Source: Candidatus Abyssobacteria bacterium SURF_17 (lineage in GTDB: Bacteria > Abyssobacteria > SURF-5). From it: DNA of 36,746 nt. Below are positions 18,873 through 27,980 of the stretch, in pieces. Every line of letters starts with the position of its first letter. The first letter of the stretch is position 1. Below the pieces are notes generated by a model. That model did no database searches. It was not told the origin of the DNA and saw only the letters and a program-made list of their open reading frames with translations. A program made the translations under genes and the position numbers. The DNA is taken from the NCBI GenBank assembly GCA_003598055.1, contig QZKI01000004.1, forward strand, positions 1-36,746. Direction: 5' to 3'.

Positions 18873-19133
18873 CTCAATAACCTGATGAGCTCTCCAAATC
18901 CTCGTTTCTTCCACCGCTCGCGAAAGCGCGCTCGTAAATGAATTGATGATTCAGAAGTAAAGCGAAATGGGGGTAAATGTGCGTGGTGTAGGCAAATTGT
19001 CGAAACCTCGGCCGGAAAGGAGGCGCGGCGTGAGAAGGCAATAAGAAGAGCTTTCGATGCTCACGATTGAACGGAGTGTGGCGCAAGGACATGAGCGTGT
19101 AATAAAAGGTCAGAAACGAAAGGAGATAAGCAG

Positions 19134-20471
19134 GTGAAATGTGCGGGAATGATGAGATGTATCGTTGTTGCAGGGCTTGCGCTTATGCTTTTGTCTGGCC
19201 GGGGCGCAGCCGATGTTGCAACGGATGAGGCTTTGCAAAAGAGAGTCGAGGAGTTGGAGGAAATGGTGAGGGAGCTTTCTTCACGCCTCGAGAAAATGAC
19301 GCATGAGCGGGCGGCGGAGCAGGCCGCTGTTTCAGAGCAACAAGAGGTTTTGACTCAGCTCAGCGCTCAGGTTCAGGAAATGGAAGACTCCGTTGCCCTG
19401 AGTCCGGACTCTTGGGTGAACAGATTCACCTTAGGAGGATACGGTGAGTTCCACGGCAATTTCGACGAGGGCTCGTCGGGTGACCAGTTCGACATTCACC
19501 GGTTCGTTCTCTATCTGGGATACGACTTTAACGACTGGATAAAGTTCCGCTCGGAGACGGAAATCGAGCACGCGTTCGTCTCGAGCGAGAGCGATGGTGA
19601 ATTGGCGCTGGAACAGGCGTATTTCGATTTCCTGCTCTCAGACTTAGTGAACGTGCGCATGGGAAGAGTCTTGACACCTCTGGGGATCATCAACATGAAG
19701 CATGAACCCCCCGCCTTCTACGGTGTCGAGAGGCCGTCATTTGACAGGGTTATCATTCCCACCACATGGTCGTCGGACGGGGTGGGTATATTCGGCAATC
19801 TGACGCCGTCACTCACCTACGAGGCCTATGTTGTGGGAGGACTCGACGGCTCCGAGTTCGATGCACTCAACGGCATCAGAGGAGGCCGCATCAAGGAGCG
19901 TCCGAGTCTCAACGACGTCGCAGTTACGGGCCGGCTGGACTACTACCCGTTTGCGCAGCGCAGTGCGCGTCTCGGGCAATGGTTGCGCCTGGGCGCTTCG
20001 ACGTATCTCGGTGGGCTGGACAACGGCAATGCGGGAAGCGATCCCGACATCAATGGGGACATCCAGATATACTCTGCCGATTTCGAATACACGATTTCAA
20101 AGTTCGATTTTCGTGGTGTGGTCGCGTTTGAAAACATTGACGGCGCGCGCGAGATCGGCAACGGTACCGCCTCGGAAATATTTGGCTGGTACCTGGAAGC
20201 GGCCTATCACTTCTGGCCCGACTCATGGAAGACCGGCAAGCTTGAAAAGTCCGACGCGGCAGCGTTCGTGCGCTACGATGACTTTGATACTCAATACGGT
20301 ATGCCCTCCGGTGTCGAGCGGGACCCGGCAGGCGACCGGAACGAATGGACGTTCGGCCTCAGCTTCTACCTCACGCCAAGCCTCGTGCTCAAGGCGGATT
20401 ACCAAATCCGCGACAGCTCCGCTGGCGACGTTGAGAACGCCTTCAACCTTGGATTGGGCTGGCAGTTTTAG
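19134..20471 (+). CDS. Outer-membrane porin with N-terminal coiled coil
   Basis: A 445-aa exported beta-barrel. A signal peptide (about 1-26, core VVAGLALMLLSG) precedes a coiled coil (about 32-85, ALQKRVEELEEMVRELSSRLEK) and then a barrel from about residue 98 (FTLGGYGEFHGNF). Alternating strands continue to a terminal Phe (NLGLGWQF), the mark recognised by the Bam machinery. The architecture is like DcaP/OprP-type trimeric porins, in which the coiled coil spans the periplasm. The start is GTG with AGGAGA 8 bases upstream; an ATG five codons on has no such site. The gene lies just before a haem lipoprotein gene (15 bp gap) and downstream of the metal regulator. The transported solute is unknown. 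Confidence 0.88.
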   Translation: MKCAGMMRCIVVAGLALMLLSGRGAADVATDEALQKRVEELEEMVRELSSRLEKMTHERAAEQAAVSEQQEVLTQLSAQVQEMEDSVALSPDSWVNRFTLGGYGEFHGNFDEGSSGDQFDIHRFVLYLGYDFNDWIKFRSETEIEHAFVSSESDGELALEQAYFDFLLSDLVNVRMGRVLTPLGIINMKHEPPAFYGVERPSFDRVIIPTTWSSDGVGIFGNLTPSLTYEAYVVGGLDGSEFDALNGIRGGRIKERPSLNDVAVTGRLDYYPFAQRSARLGQWLRLGASTYLGGLDNGNAGSDPDINGDIQIYSADFEYTISKFDFRGVVAFENIDGAREIGNGTASEIFGWYLEAAYHFWPDSWKTGKLEKSDAAAFVRYDDFDTQYGMPSGVERDPAGDRNEWTFGLSFYLTPSLVLKADYQIRDSSAGDVENAFNLGLGWQF

Positions 20472-20485
20472 TCAATGGAGGGAAT

Positions 20486-20881
20486 ATGATTCCACAAATT
20501 ATCTTGAAGGGACGAACCACGGTGGCGCCCCTGGCATTGTTCGGGGCGATTCTGCTGCTCGTCGGCTGCGCAGGGCTTACCAATTCCTTGCCTATTCCCG
20601 AACACCTGATGGAACAGGGGGCTGTACGTGACGACTCTCAACTCGATTCGCTCCGACGAGGGCGTGCACTTGCTGTGACAGAATGCACTGAATGCCATCG
20701 TTTGTACTGGCCGGGTGATTATGCGCCGGATGAGTGGCCGCGCATCATCCGCAAGATGGGGTATCGCACCTCGCTTGATGCAGGGCAACTGAGTGACCTC
20801 GAACTCTACCATGTCACCGCCAGCCGCGCTGCACGGCAACAATCTGGCGGAGAAACAGACTTGGACGCCGTCTCAGAGTAG
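20486..20881 (+). CDS. Haem-binding (c-type cytochrome-like) lipoprotein
   Basis: A 131-aa exported lipoprotein. The N-terminus has a positive region, a hydrophobic core and a lipobox LLVGC with Cys28 as the lipidated residue. A single c-type haem motif, Cys67-Thr-Glu-Cys70-His71, follows; Met91 in IRKMG is a candidate distal ligand. The fold is small, like a monohaem cytochrome, although the segment after Met91 is short. The role could be electron transfer or haem/metal sensing at the envelope. GGAGG lies before the ATG, only 14 bp after the porin stop codon, so porin and lipoprotein form one operon. Confidence 0.82.
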   Translation: MIPQIILKGRTTVAPLALFGAILLLVGCAGLTNSLPIPEHLMEQGAVRDDSQLDSLRRGRALAVTECTECHRLYWPGDYAPDEWPRIIRKMGYRTSLDAGQLSDLELYHVTASRAARQQSGGETDLDAVSE

Positions 20882-20956
20882 TGGATGAGATAGCGCGAGA
20901 CTCCACAGCGCGACGCAGCCACAACGAAAGAAAGAAAGGGGGAACGCATTTTCTCC

Positions 20957-20985
20957 TTGACGAAAGCATAATTCTTCCGTACCAT
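20957..20985 (+). promoter_or_regulatory. Promoter for gamma-glutamyltransferase gene
   Basis: TTGACG (20957-20962), 17-bp spacer, TACCAT (20980-20985). Spacing is ideal and four bases of the -10 match (TA..AT). The resulting leader would be about 125 nt. Confidence 0.45.
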
Positions 20986-21118
20986 TTTCAGCAGAATTGA
21001 AAACATCGAAGCATGTTACGGCCCGGTTATTCGGTGGACGTGTTTCGTTCCACCATCTCAGCATGATTGTCGGCATGCGGGGGATTGCCGCCCGCCCTCG
21101 GGCGAAAGGAGTTAAGCT

Positions 21119-22687
21119 GTGTCTGGACGTGAAGGGTACAGAGCCATGGTCTCGACGGCGCATCCGCTGGCCACTGAAGTAGGCATAAGTATTCTCAGGA
21201 AGGGAGGGAATTGCATCGATGCCGCTGTCGCGGTCGCTGCGGCGCTCAATGTCGTCGATATGGCCAACACCGGCGTCGGCGGCGATGCGTTCGCGCTCGT
21301 TTACTTCAAGAAAGAGGGACAAGTGGTCAGCCTGAATGCGAGCGGTCGGTCGCCATTCGCAGCCACAATCGAAACCTACAGGAAACACGGCCTCTCAGCC
21401 ATGCCCGAACGCGGCCCGCTTTCCATCACTACGCCCGGGGCACTGAGCGGATGGGTCGCCCTCCACAAGCGCTATGGAACCATGCCCTTTCATGACCTTC
21501 TGCAGCCCGCAATCGCATTGGCCACCGACGGGTTTGCGATTAACCCCGCAATAGCGATCTTCATCGGATTGAGCGCCGAGGTCATCAAGCAATATCCCGA
21601 GACCGCACGCATCTACCTTGACCCGGATGCCAACGCTCCTGACCCAGGTCATGTGCTCAAGCAGGAAACGCTGGGACAAAGCCTCGCCCTCATTGCGGAA
21701 AGCGGAGCCGGCGCTCTCTATGGTGGCCCGCTCGGCCGCAAGGTCGCCGAATTCGTTGCCGACTCGGGCGGACTGCTTTCAGAGAGAGATTTCTCCGAGC
21801 ATCGTCCGAATTGGGTGGAACCAATCAGGCTCACCTACCGCGACTGCGAAGTCCTCACCATTCCGCCAAACTCGCAGGGAATCGCTCTCCTGGAAATGCT
21901 CAACATCATGGAAGGATATGACGCGCAATCGCTGGCCAGAAATCCCGCCGACCTGCTGCACGTTCAGGTCGAAGCGAAGAAGCTGGCATTTAACGACCGC
22001 AATCGCTTCGTATGCGACCCCGATTTTCATGCGTCTCCCGTAGATGACCTGCTCTCGAAGAAGTATGCTGCAATGCAGAGAGCACACATAAACCTTGACC
22101 GAACGTCCGTGGCGCCGCCCGCGCGCAACGACCATTCCGGCGACACCACGTATTTTTGTATCGTCGACCCCGAGGGCAATTGTGTCTCGTTCATCAATAG
22201 CCTGTTCGACCTCTTCGGCTCGGGCATGGTCGCCAGCGATACCGGTATCATTCTTCAGAACAGGGGAAAAGGGTTCTTGCTCGATTCTCATCATCCAAAT
22301 TCACTCCAGCCACACAAACGCCCCCTGCACACGCTTGTACCATGCATGGTCATGCGGGGCGGAAACCCCGTCCTTGTAATCGGATGCATCGGCGGCGACC
22401 AACAGCCGCAAGGTCTCCTGCAAATACTCATGAACATCATTGACTACGGAATGTCGCCGCAAGATGCAATCGATGCCCCGCGCTGGCGCAGCTACGATGA
22501 CGGAAAGCTCGCCCTCGAGACCGCCATTGAGGCAAATGTTGTGCACTCCCTGTCCGCGAGGGGACACCTCTTGACCGACTCGGCGGACTTCTTCGGCGGG
22601 TCGCAGTGCATCATGTTTGAACACGATGGTTGCCTTGCAGGCGGCTCGGACCGCAGATTAGCCGGTTGCTGGCGGGGCCTGTCGTAA
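21119..22687 (+). CDS. Gamma-glutamyltransferase family protein
   Basis: A 522-aa N-terminal nucleophile hydrolase that transfers or hydrolyses gamma-glutamyl groups, as from glutathione, or acts on related amides. Family motifs include GGNCIDAAVAVAAALNVVD, TGVGGDAF, TPGALSGW and the autocleavage/nucleophile site at Thr343-Thr344 (GDTTYFCIVDPEGN; the usual family form is G-T-T-H). The oxyanion Gly-Gly near the C-terminal IGCIGGDQQPQG is also present. It has no signal peptide, so it should be cytoplasmic, unlike E. coli Ggt. The GTG start has AAAGGAG 7 bases upstream. His after the Thr pair is replaced by Tyr. Function in glutathione use versus another amide is open. Confidence 0.9.
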   Translation: MSGREGYRAMVSTAHPLATEVGISILRKGGNCIDAAVAVAAALNVVDMANTGVGGDAFALVYFKKEGQVVSLNASGRSPFAATIETYRKHGLSAMPERGPLSITTPGALSGWVALHKRYGTMPFHDLLQPAIALATDGFAINPAIAIFIGLSAEVIKQYPETARIYLDPDANAPDPGHVLKQETLGQSLALIAESGAGALYGGPLGRKVAEFVADSGGLLSERDFSEHRPNWVEPIRLTYRDCEVLTIPPNSQGIALLEMLNIMEGYDAQSLARNPADLLHVQVEAKKLAFNDRNRFVCDPDFHASPVDDLLSKKYAAMQRAHINLDRTSVAPPARNDHSGDTTYFCIVDPEGNCVSFINSLFDLFGSGMVASDTGIILQNRGKGFLLDSHHPNSLQPHKRPLHTLVPCMVMRGGNPVLVIGCIGGDQQPQGLLQILMNIIDYGMSPQDAIDAPRWRSYDDGKLALETAIEANVVHSLSARGHLLTDSADFFGGSQCIMFEHDGCLAGGSDRRLAGCWRGLS

Positions 22688-22847
22688 TCACCTGCGTAGC
22701 CTTTTTCTTCATTGTCTACTCTGGCACGATTCGTGCTTTTCTCCTGGCCCTGGTGGGCTGTGGCCGCCAGCGGATTAACCTCAAGGTGAATATCACGGAC
22801 CCCGTGAATTCCCTCAGGGACAAGGGCATAGCATAAAGGAAGCACTC

Positions 22848-24326
22848 ATGGCGAAAGACAAGACATTCCTCCACAATATCATGGACGAGCGTATCGCATA
22901 TAGGCTGATACTCTCCTTCGCCTTGATGAGCATAATTCCTATGCTCCTCACAATGTACATAATCACTACTATGTGGCTTCCTGACCTCAGCGTGTGGACC
23001 CAAGTAGGCGTCTTCCTCCTCCTCGCCCTCGGCATTTCCATCCTCGGGTATCTGCTTTCCCGCACGGTCGTCTATACCGTTTTGAAGACATCAGAAGCCG
23101 CAAAAGAAATTGCAGACGGCGACCTTTCAAAGCGACTGGAAGTCCGCAACGAACGCTCCGAGATGGGCCTGCTCGTGCGCTCCTTCAATCAGATTACGAG
23201 CCAACTGGAAGAAAAGATAAGGGAGCTTCAATTGTCAGAAGGGAAATTCCGAGGGCTCGTCGAGAATGTTCCCGACCTTCTGTACTACCTCAACCCTGAT
23301 GGTCGCATCACCTCGGTGAATGAAGAAGTGACCGAACTGCTTGGATACAGCAAGGACGATGTCCTGAACCAGCCGTTCTCCACAATGGTGCATCCGGACG
23401 ACTACACCCAATATGAGCGAATCCTTCGGGAACGGAGGGCTGACGAGCATCGGCTCACGAAAGGATTGCGTGTCAGACTGAGAACGAAGAATTCCAATTA
23501 TCGCGCATTCGAAATCAATGCCCGCGGCATCTATGACAAGGACGGAAACTTCATCGGCACCGAGGGACTTGCCCGCGACATCACTGCGCAATTGGCGCTC
23601 GAAACCGAGCGTGAAGAGTTCCTCTACATGCTCACGCATGATATTAAGAATCCTGTTTCGGCCATCATGTTCATCATATACATGCTGCGTGACGGCACCA
23701 TTCCTTCACCGAAATATCCCGAGTACTATGACAAGATCGAGGCTGCATGCAACGGCGTCATAAGCCTGGTGGAGGGATTCCTCGAGTACAAGAAACTCGA
23801 AAGGGGCAGTATACGGCTGGAAAAGAGAACCGTAGACCTGTTTGGACTGCTCAAGAACATCACTTCAACCTACAAGCCTGAAGCCCAGGCCAAAGGAAAG
23901 AATATCAGCCTCAGCGGAGAGAAAGGTGCGATGAGCATTGCGGAAAGTGTCGGTGTGCCGGTGATGGTCGACACGCAATATTTCTCGCGGGTGGTCGAAA
24001 ATCTCATCACGAACGCCATCAAGTTTGCCCAGAGCCGCATTGAAGTCGGTTTCACAGGGGACGACGATGGAGGTGTTACGCTCTTCGTCCGTGACGACGG
24101 CCCCGGCGTACCCGAAGAGGAGAGAGAAGATATCTTCAAGCTCTTCCACAGTGCGCCCGGCCGCAGGAATAGCAAAGGAATCGGCATCGGCTTGGCCTCC
24201 GCGCACAAGATCATCAGGGCGCACGGTGGGCGTCTCTGGGTGGAATCGCAACCACACGGCGGATGCTCTTTCATGATTCGGATACCCGGCAATTCGGTTC
24301 CTTCCCACGCCGGCGTCGGGAGCTGA
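22848..24326 (+). CDS. Membrane HAMP-PAS sensor histidine kinase
   Basis: A 492-aa two-component sensor. Two hydrophobic helices (about 16-43 and 52-75) with almost no periplasmic loop anchor it. A HAMP domain (about 76-125), a PAS domain with PAC tail (about 130-248), a phosphoacceptor helix with His264 in LTHDIKNPVSA, and a HATPase domain with NLITNAIKFA, DDGPGVPEE and GIGIGLASAHKII follow. All catalytic boxes look intact. The tiny periplasmic part suggests that the signal is sensed in the membrane or by the PAS domain. AAAGGAAG lies before the ATG. It follows the gamma-glutamyltransferase gene by 160 bp; no response regulator is adjacent. Confidence 0.94.
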   Translation: MAKDKTFLHNIMDERIAYRLILSFALMSIIPMLLTMYIITTMWLPDLSVWTQVGVFLLLALGISILGYLLSRTVVYTVLKTSEAAKEIADGDLSKRLEVRNERSEMGLLVRSFNQITSQLEEKIRELQLSEGKFRGLVENVPDLLYYLNPDGRITSVNEEVTELLGYSKDDVLNQPFSTMVHPDDYTQYERILRERRADEHRLTKGLRVRLRTKNSNYRAFEINARGIYDKDGNFIGTEGLARDITAQLALETEREEFLYMLTHDIKNPVSAIMFIIYMLRDGTIPSPKYPEYYDKIEAACNGVISLVEGFLEYKKLERGSIRLEKRTVDLFGLLKNITSTYKPEAQAKGKNISLSGEKGAMSIAESVGVPVMVDTQYFSRVVENLITNAIKFAQSRIEVGFTGDDDGGVTLFVRDDGPGVPEEEREDIFKLFHSAPGRRNSKGIGIGLASAHKIIRAHGGRLWVESQPHGGCSFMIRIPGNSVPSHAGVGS

Positions 24327-24348
24327 CGCTTTTCCCGCCCGCAAAATA

Positions 24349-24367
24349 GGGACAGAGAATCTGTCCC
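24349..24367 (+). terminator. Hairpin after histidine kinase gene
   Basis: GGGACAGA-GAA-TCTGTCCC, perfect 8-bp arms, 22 bp past the kinase stop. No T-run follows. It may stop transcription or be a dispersed palindromic element. Confidence 0.4.
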
Positions 24368-24439
24368 CCCGTCATAACAACCGAGATTCTGCAGAAAGCA
24401 TGCGACTGATGGACGCGCGCTCGCCGTTGACGTGGGGAC

Positions 24440-24453
24440 CCGTTCGCGAACGG
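24440..24453. repeat. GTTCGCGAAC palindrome
   Basis: CCGTTCGCGAACGG, a perfect 14-bp palindrome of the same family as those at 15534-15553, 34807-34822 and 36735-36746. Confidence 0.65.
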
Positions 24454-24536
24454 CCCGAGACCTTTCCATATCCTACCATTCATGGGCTGTTTCAAGCCAA
24501 CAACCTTCCATGTCTCATAGCCCATTCGAGATGCTT

Positions 24537-24566
24537 TTGACGGCGGCTCCGCCATGATGATAAAAT
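24537..24566 (+). promoter_or_regulatory. Promoter of uvrA
   Basis: TTGACG (24537-24542), 18-bp spacer, TAAAAT (24561-24566). No LexA-like box is evident to me around it. Confidence 0.5.
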
Positions 24567-24615
24567 ATAGTGTTTGGCATACGGCCGTTTTGCTCTCAAG
24601 AGGTGCTTCACTCAG

Positions 24616-27408
24616 ATGTCTATCAAGGAACGCGCTATACGCTTTCGCGGGATACGCGTCCATAACCTCAAGAATATCAACCTCGACGTCGCGCACGGCA
24701 AGATGACGGTCATCACCGGCGTGAGCGGTTCCGGCAAGTCGAGCCTTGCCTTCGACACTATCTACGCGGAAGGCCAGCGGCGATATGTAGAATCGCTCTC
24801 CGCTTATGCGCGGCAGTTCCTCGAGAAGATGGACAAGCCCGAACTTGACAGCGTCGAGGGTATCCCGCCCGCAATAGCCATTCAGCAGAGTCCTCCCACG
24901 AGGAGCTCTCGCTCGACGGTAGGCACCGCCACCGAGATACACGATTATCTCCGCCTTCTGTTCGCGCGGATAGGGCAGGTGCATTGCCAGAATTGCAGGA
25001 AACCGGTGCTCAGGCACTCAGTGGAAGACATATGCGAGTACCTGAACGCATTTTCGGGAAAACGCGCATTCATCGTAGCTCCCATGGGAAACTCCGATGA
25101 GTTCTTCGCTGAAAAAGCGGCGGAGCTGAGGAAAAGGGGTTTCGCGCGAGTCATACTCGACGGCCGACCGCTCGCGATCGAGGAAGCGGTGGCAGCGCCA
25201 CCGCCTCAAGGAACAGAGTGGGGATTAGTTATAGACCGCCTCTCACTCAACTCCGGAACGCGCTCGCGGCTCGCCGACTCACTCGAGCTCGCCTACACCG
25301 AAGGCCAGCGGCGGCTCGAAATCCGCATCGTTGACGGCCCGGTGTTGCGATTCACCAACCGTCACATCTGTTCCGAATGCGGCGCGGAGTATGACGACCC
25401 CTTCCCGCAATTGTTCTCGTTCAACAGCCCGCTGGGCGCCTGCGCCGAATGCAAAGGATTCGGCAACATTGTGGAAATCGATATGGACCTTGTGGTTCCT
25501 GACAAGAGGAAGTCCCTCGATGGGGGCGCCATCAAACCATGGACCTTTCCCACCTATGACTGGCCGATGGAGCGTCTGAGGCAGATAGCCCCAAAGGAGA
25601 AGCTGCCCCTCGATGTCCCGTTCAAAGACCTGTCGGAGAGACATGTGCGCCTGCTCATGGAAGGAAAAGGCCGATTCCCCGGGATCCGCCGTTTTTTCGA
25701 GCTGCTCGAGACAAAGAAGTACAAGGTACACGTGAGAGTTCTCCTGAGCAGGTTCCGGGGCTATGTCACATGCCACAAATGCAACGGCACCCGTCTCACG
25801 CCGCAGGCGCTCGCCGTCAAGGTCCAGGACCTGACAATCGCCGACGTCTGTCAACGGCGAATAAGCAGCGCCTTGGAGTTTTTCGAAAACGTGAAACTAA
25901 CGAGACAACAGTCTGATATCGCCGCCATGCTCCTGAAGGAGATACAGAAGCGTCTGCGTTACCTTATCGATGTCGGCCTCGACTATCTCACGCTCGACCG
26001 GCTCACGCGCACGCTTTCCGGAGGGGAAGCCCAGAGAATCAGCTTGGCCTCGTGCTTGGGGTCGGGACTCACCGAAACGCTCTACATCCTTGATGAGCCG
26101 AGCATCGGCATGCACCCGCGCGACAACGCGAAACTGATCGATATCCTCAAAAGGCTGCGGGACGCTGGCAATACGGTACTCGTCGTCGAACACGATGCCG
26201 ATATGATTTCGGCGGCCGATGAGGTCGTGGACCTGGGGCCCGGAGCGGGCGAGCATGGCGGGACGGTGGTGTTTCAAGGGCCGGTTGCTCGCCTGAAGCG
26301 GTCACGCCGCTCGCTGACGGGAAAGTATCTGAGTGGACGCAAGAAGGTCGGCGTTCCGCAATCCAGACACCGTTCGACGCACCGTCTTCTCCGCATCGTT
26401 GGGGCGCGGGAATACAATCTCAAGAATATTAATGTTGATATCCCTGTCACGGCATTTACCTGCATAACGGGAGTTTCCGGCTCCGGGAAGAGCACGTTGC
26501 TCGAGAATGTCCTCTACCGGTTCATTTGTCGGCAGTGGGGCGTTGCAACAGAGAAACCCGGTCTATGCGACACGATACTCGGCCTTGAGTACATTGACAG
26601 GGCAGTCCTGGTGGACCAATCTCCCATCGGACGCACGCCCCGTTCTAATCCCGTAACCTATATGCACGCCTTCACGGAGATACGGAACCTGTTTGCGTCA
26701 ACAGTATCAGCCCAGCTTCGTCAGCTCACGCCGAGCGATTTCTCGTTCAACGTGCCGCAAGGCCGATGTCAGAAATGCAAGGGTGAGGGCGTCATCAAGG
26801 TGGAAATGCAGTTCTTCGCAGATGTTTATGTCACCTGTGACGCCTGCGATGGCAAACGATTCAAGCCCTCCATCCTGGAGGTTCGTTATAAAGGGAAGAA
26901 CATTCATGACGTGCTCAACATGACCGTTCATGAGGCGCTGTCATTCTTCGACTCGCTTGCCGCATTGAAGAAACGACTGAGGGTATTGGCGGATACCGGC
27001 CTGGGATACCTGAGGTTGGGGCAGCCTGCGACCACGCTCTCCGGGGGCGAGGCACAGCGACTGAAACTTGCATCCTACATTGCCGAGGGAGGCAGTTCCC
27101 GCACGCTTTTCATCTTCGATGAGCCCACCACCGGACTCCATTTCAATGACGTCGCCAAACTGGTGGATTGTTTCAACGCCTTGGTTGACATGGGGAATAC
27201 GGTCGTTGTCATAGAGCACAACATGGAAGTCATCAAGTGTGCGGATTACATAATCGATTTGGGGCCCGAAGGCGGCGATGAGGGCGGTGAGGTTGTTGCT
27301 TGCGGGTCACCCGAGGCGGTCATGAATGTGAAGCGCTCGCATACGGGACAGTTCCTCAAGAAATACCTAAGCAACGGTCAGCCTTCGCGCGCGCGCAAGC
27401 GAGGGTAA
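24616..27408 (+). CDS. uvrA: Excinuclease ABC subunit A
   Basis: A 930-aa ABC-type ATPase that finds DNA damage and loads UvrB in nucleotide excision repair. Two ABC modules are seen: Walker A motifs GVSGSGKSS (35-43) and GVSGSGKST (around Lys625), each with an LSGGEAQR signature and a DEP Walker B (ILDEPSIGMH, IFDEPTTGLH). Zinc-finger Cys pairs are in CSECG/CAECKG and CQKCKG/CDACDG. Length fits canonical UvrA (about 940). The ATG at MSIKERAIR has AAGAGGTG upstream; an in-frame TTG at 24574 would give a longer start but sits at the predicted transcription start. Followed 7 bp later by a THEP1-type NTPase. Confidence 0.97.
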   Translation: MSIKERAIRFRGIRVHNLKNINLDVAHGKMTVITGVSGSGKSSLAFDTIYAEGQRRYVESLSAYARQFLEKMDKPELDSVEGIPPAIAIQQSPPTRSSRSTVGTATEIHDYLRLLFARIGQVHCQNCRKPVLRHSVEDICEYLNAFSGKRAFIVAPMGNSDEFFAEKAAELRKRGFARVILDGRPLAIEEAVAAPPPQGTEWGLVIDRLSLNSGTRSRLADSLELAYTEGQRRLEIRIVDGPVLRFTNRHICSECGAEYDDPFPQLFSFNSPLGACAECKGFGNIVEIDMDLVVPDKRKSLDGGAIKPWTFPTYDWPMERLRQIAPKEKLPLDVPFKDLSERHVRLLMEGKGRFPGIRRFFELLETKKYKVHVRVLLSRFRGYVTCHKCNGTRLTPQALAVKVQDLTIADVCQRRISSALEFFENVKLTRQQSDIAAMLLKEIQKRLRYLIDVGLDYLTLDRLTRTLSGGEAQRISLASCLGSGLTETLYILDEPSIGMHPRDNAKLIDILKRLRDAGNTVLVVEHDADMISAADEVVDLGPGAGEHGGTVVFQGPVARLKRSRRSLTGKYLSGRKKVGVPQSRHRSTHRLLRIVGAREYNLKNINVDIPVTAFTCITGVSGSGKSTLLENVLYRFICRQWGVATEKPGLCDTILGLEYIDRAVLVDQSPIGRTPRSNPVTYMHAFTEIRNLFASTVSAQLRQLTPSDFSFNVPQGRCQKCKGEGVIKVEMQFFADVYVTCDACDGKRFKPSILEVRYKGKNIHDVLNMTVHEALSFFDSLAALKKRLRVLADTGLGYLRLGQPATTLSGGEAQRLKLASYIAEGGSSRTLFIFDEPTTGLHFNDVAKLVDCFNALVDMGNTVVVIEHNMEVIKCADYIIDLGPEGGDEGGEVVACGSPEAVMNVKRSHTGQFLKKYLSNGQPSRARKRG

Positions 27409-27415
27409 TCTGGAC

Positions 27416-27949
27416 ATGGCTCCGAAGATACTCCTCACCGGTGTTCCCGGCATTGGCAAGACAACCGTAGCGACAAAAGTTGCGGAGTCGCTCGGGCAGG
27501 CCGCAGGAGGTTTCTACACGGAGGAAACGAGAGAGGGCGGCAAGCGAACAGGCTTCGACATCATCACTCTCGACGGCCAACGCGCCACGCTCTCACGCGT
27601 TAACAAGAAGAGCAAATATCGCGTGGGCAAATATGGCGTGGATGTCGAGTCAATCGAGCGCGTTGCCGTTCCCGCGATACAGCAAGCAATTACCGAAAGG
27701 AAGGCCGTGATAATCGATGAAATCGGAAAAATGGAATTGTTCTCGGAGAAATTCCGGGAGTTGGTAACGAACGCCTTCAATGCGCCGAATCCGGTGCTCG
27801 CCGTAATCATGCTCAAATCACACCCATTCGCGGATTTTATCAAACAAAGACCGGATACCAAGACTCTCGAGGTCACTCCATCCAACCGGGATTCCCTCGC
27901 TCATCAAATCCTGAATGAACTCAACCCTGCTTCTCAAGGAGGAGATTAG
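27416..27949 (+). CDS. THEP1-type nucleoside-triphosphatase
   Basis: A 177-aa P-loop NTPase of the THEP1/NTPase_1 (DUF265) family, shown biochemically in some members to hydrolyse NTPs, with unknown cell role. Walker A is GVPGIGKTT (residues 9-17) and Walker B is AVIIDEIGKMELFS (Asp101, Glu102); the family's GGFYTEE motif follows the P-loop helix. Length is typical. Only 7 bp separates it from uvrA, so they are co-transcribed; whether it has a link to DNA repair is open. Confidence 0.92.
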   Translation: MAPKILLTGVPGIGKTTVATKVAESLGQAAGGFYTEETREGGKRTGFDIITLDGQRATLSRVNKKSKYRVGKYGVDVESIERVAVPAIQQAITERKAVIIDEIGKMELFSEKFRELVTNAFNAPNPVLAVIMLKSHPFADFIKQRPDTKTLEVTPSNRDSLAHQILNELNPASQGGD

Positions 27950-27980
27950 GGTCACTTTTCAAAAAGAGCGTCCTGCAATC

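Larger units (their letters stand above)
18652..19133. other. Intergenic region between DtxR and porin genes
   Basis: This 482-bp stretch contains a possible 59-codon gene (18679-18858), a perfect-arm palindrome (18854-18872) and then about 260 bp with no recognised feature before the porin. The A/T run near 18836-18845 and purine-rich stretches near 19010-19030 stand out. It probably carries the porin promoter. Confidence 0.4.

Noticed and set aside
20997..21182. 61-aa frame ahead of gamma-glutamyltransferase
   Set aside because: No ribosome site, overlaps the better-supported GTG start and shows no protein-like features.
22630..22836. 68-aa frame with one hydrophobic helix between gamma-glutamyltransferase and the histidine kinase
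   Set aside because: It needs a TTG start inside the upstream gene, lacks a ribosome site and has no family match; a small membrane protein is possible but unsupported.
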